Below, piece after piece: positions 5,872-6,368 of a stretch of DNA of 6,368 nt. A program made the position numbers and the translations under genes. The stretch lies in the NCBI GenBank assembly GCA_031271365.1, contig JAISVV010000004.1:1-6368 (forward strand). Reading direction: 5' to 3'. This stretch comes from Elusimicrobiota bacterium (lineage in GTDB: Bacteria > Elusimicrobiota > Elusimicrobia > Elusimicrobiales > Elusimicrobiaceae). The stretch's first letter is position 1, and each line of letters begins with the position of its first letter. A model generated the notes under the pieces. That model searched no databases, was not told the origin of the DNA, and saw only the letters and a list, made by a program, of their open reading frames with translations.

Positions 5872-6368
5872 CGTTATGCGTAAAGGCGGGGTTTAAGACG
5901 CCGGGGATAATTTGGTCCACGCCGTTTATTACAAATTGCACGGCAATGGCGCAAAGTAAAAGCCCCATGGTGCGCGTTACTATCTGCATGCCGTTTTTAC
6001 CCAGTATTTGCAGCATCAGGCGGGAAAAATAAAGCTCCGTGCCGATAAGAGTGCATACGGCGGCCAGCGATAGAATCATAAAAAAGTTGGTTAAAAACCC
6101 CTGGGCCTGCTGCGAATATAAAATAACGGTTGTTATCGCGCCCGGCCCCATAAAAATGGGCAGCGCCACGGGCACTATAATATCGCTTAGTTTGGTGTAG
6201 GCTTCTTTAAAAGAGTTTTTGCCGCTTGCGGGTTCTTTATCATCTTGCCCGCCTTTAGGTTTGCCGCTTAACATGTGGATGCCAAGGCGCATAATCAAAA
6301 TACCGCCGGCTATCCTGAAAGCGGGTATTGTTATGCCGAAAAGTTTTAAGAAAGGTTCGCCCGTAAAA
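5855..6368 (-). CDS. marC: MarC family integral membrane protein, N-terminus beyond the window
   Basis: Multi-helix inner membrane protein of the MarC/UPF0056 family. Its role is unclear: E. coli MarC was once tied to multiple antibiotic resistance, but that link is doubtful. The frame stays open to the right edge, reading FTGEPFLKLFGITIPAFRIAGG and on into ILIMRLGIHML, so a TTG at 6296-6298 is internal and the real start lies upstream of the window. About 170 residues are visible of a family usually a little over 200. Signatures are FGITIPAFRIAGG, then a charged cytoplasmic-type loop (SGKPKGGQDDKEPASGK), VPVALPIFMGPGAITTVI, and the C-terminal VTRTMGLLLCAIAVQFVINGV. At least four hydrophobic segments can be seen. 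Its TAG is two bases before the uvrB ATG, so it is the first visible gene of the marC-uvrB-birA operon. Family assignment is secure; the physiological role and transported substrate, if any, are unknown. Confidence 0.92.
   Translation of the reverse strand, partial: FTGEPFLKLFGITIPAFRIAGGILIMRLGIHMLSGKPKGGQDDKEPASGKNSFKEAYTKLSDIIVPVALPIFMGPGAITTVILYSQQAQGFLTNFFMILSLAAVCTLIGTELYFSRLMLQILGKNGMQIVTRTMGLLLCAIAVQFVINGVDQIIPGVLNPAFTHNAPIAG

Noticed and set aside
6296..6298. TTG as the start of the MarC gene
   Set aside because: The codons upstream to the window edge encode the conserved MarC segment FGITIPAFRIAGG, so the TTG is an internal leucine.
1..6368. A new defence, mobile or multi-gene system
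   Set aside because: Almost every base is assigned to known housekeeping families. There are no integrase, transposase, toxin-antitoxin, CRISPR or nuclease signatures, and the only non-coding DNA of any length is the 64-bp spacer at 2814-2877.

Overview
The window looks like densely packed bacterial chromosome carrying housekeeping genes. It holds seven protein genes, two of them cut by the window edges, and no mobile element, CRISPR array, tRNA or rRNA that I can see. Base composition is near balanced, with many GCG/GCC alanine codons and AAA/TTT runs. The gene set (SppA, NnrE, TilS, UvrB, BirA, MarC) is bacterial but not diagnostic. The UvrB motif VI differs from the proteobacterial and Firmicute form. 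The overall style (short single-domain versions, very tight packing, AT-rich leaders) would suit an Elusimicrobiota-like or other non-proteobacterial lineage, but that placement is a weak impression.

Left block, plus strand (1-2129): the C-terminal part of a single-domain SppA protease, then a five-helix membrane protein of Yip1-like appearance, then a stand-alone NAD(P)H-hydrate epimerase (NnrE). Gaps are 9 bp and 0 bp, so this looks like one operon. Its last gene converges on, and overlaps by 42 bp, the minus-strand tilS gene (2088-2813), which encodes an unusually short tRNA-Ile lysidine synthase.

Centre: tilS and a plus-strand single-domain response regulator (2878-3264) diverge from a 64-bp AT-rich spacer, 2814-2877, the only real intergenic region here. 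It contains a 14-bp perfect palindrome with a TATAAT box readable on both strands. The response regulator converges with a 4-bp overlap on birA.

Right block, minus strand (3261-6368): marC (N-terminus missing beyond the window), uvrB and birA, in transcription order, separated by 2 and 3 bp. This is a probable operon with translational coupling. The uvrB Shine-Dalgarno sequence overlaps the marC stop and could pair with the end of marC.

Functionally the genes cover protein quality control at the membrane (SppA), repair of damaged NAD(P)H (NnrE), tRNA decoding (TilS), signalling (response regulator), nucleotide excision repair (UvrB), biotinylation (BirA) and an integral membrane protein of unclear role (MarC). 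I see no convincing sign of a new multi-gene system. The points worth a second look are the symmetric promoter-like palindrome, the minimal TilS, the variant UvrB motif VI, two hairpins at gene junctions, and the uncharacterised membrane protein.
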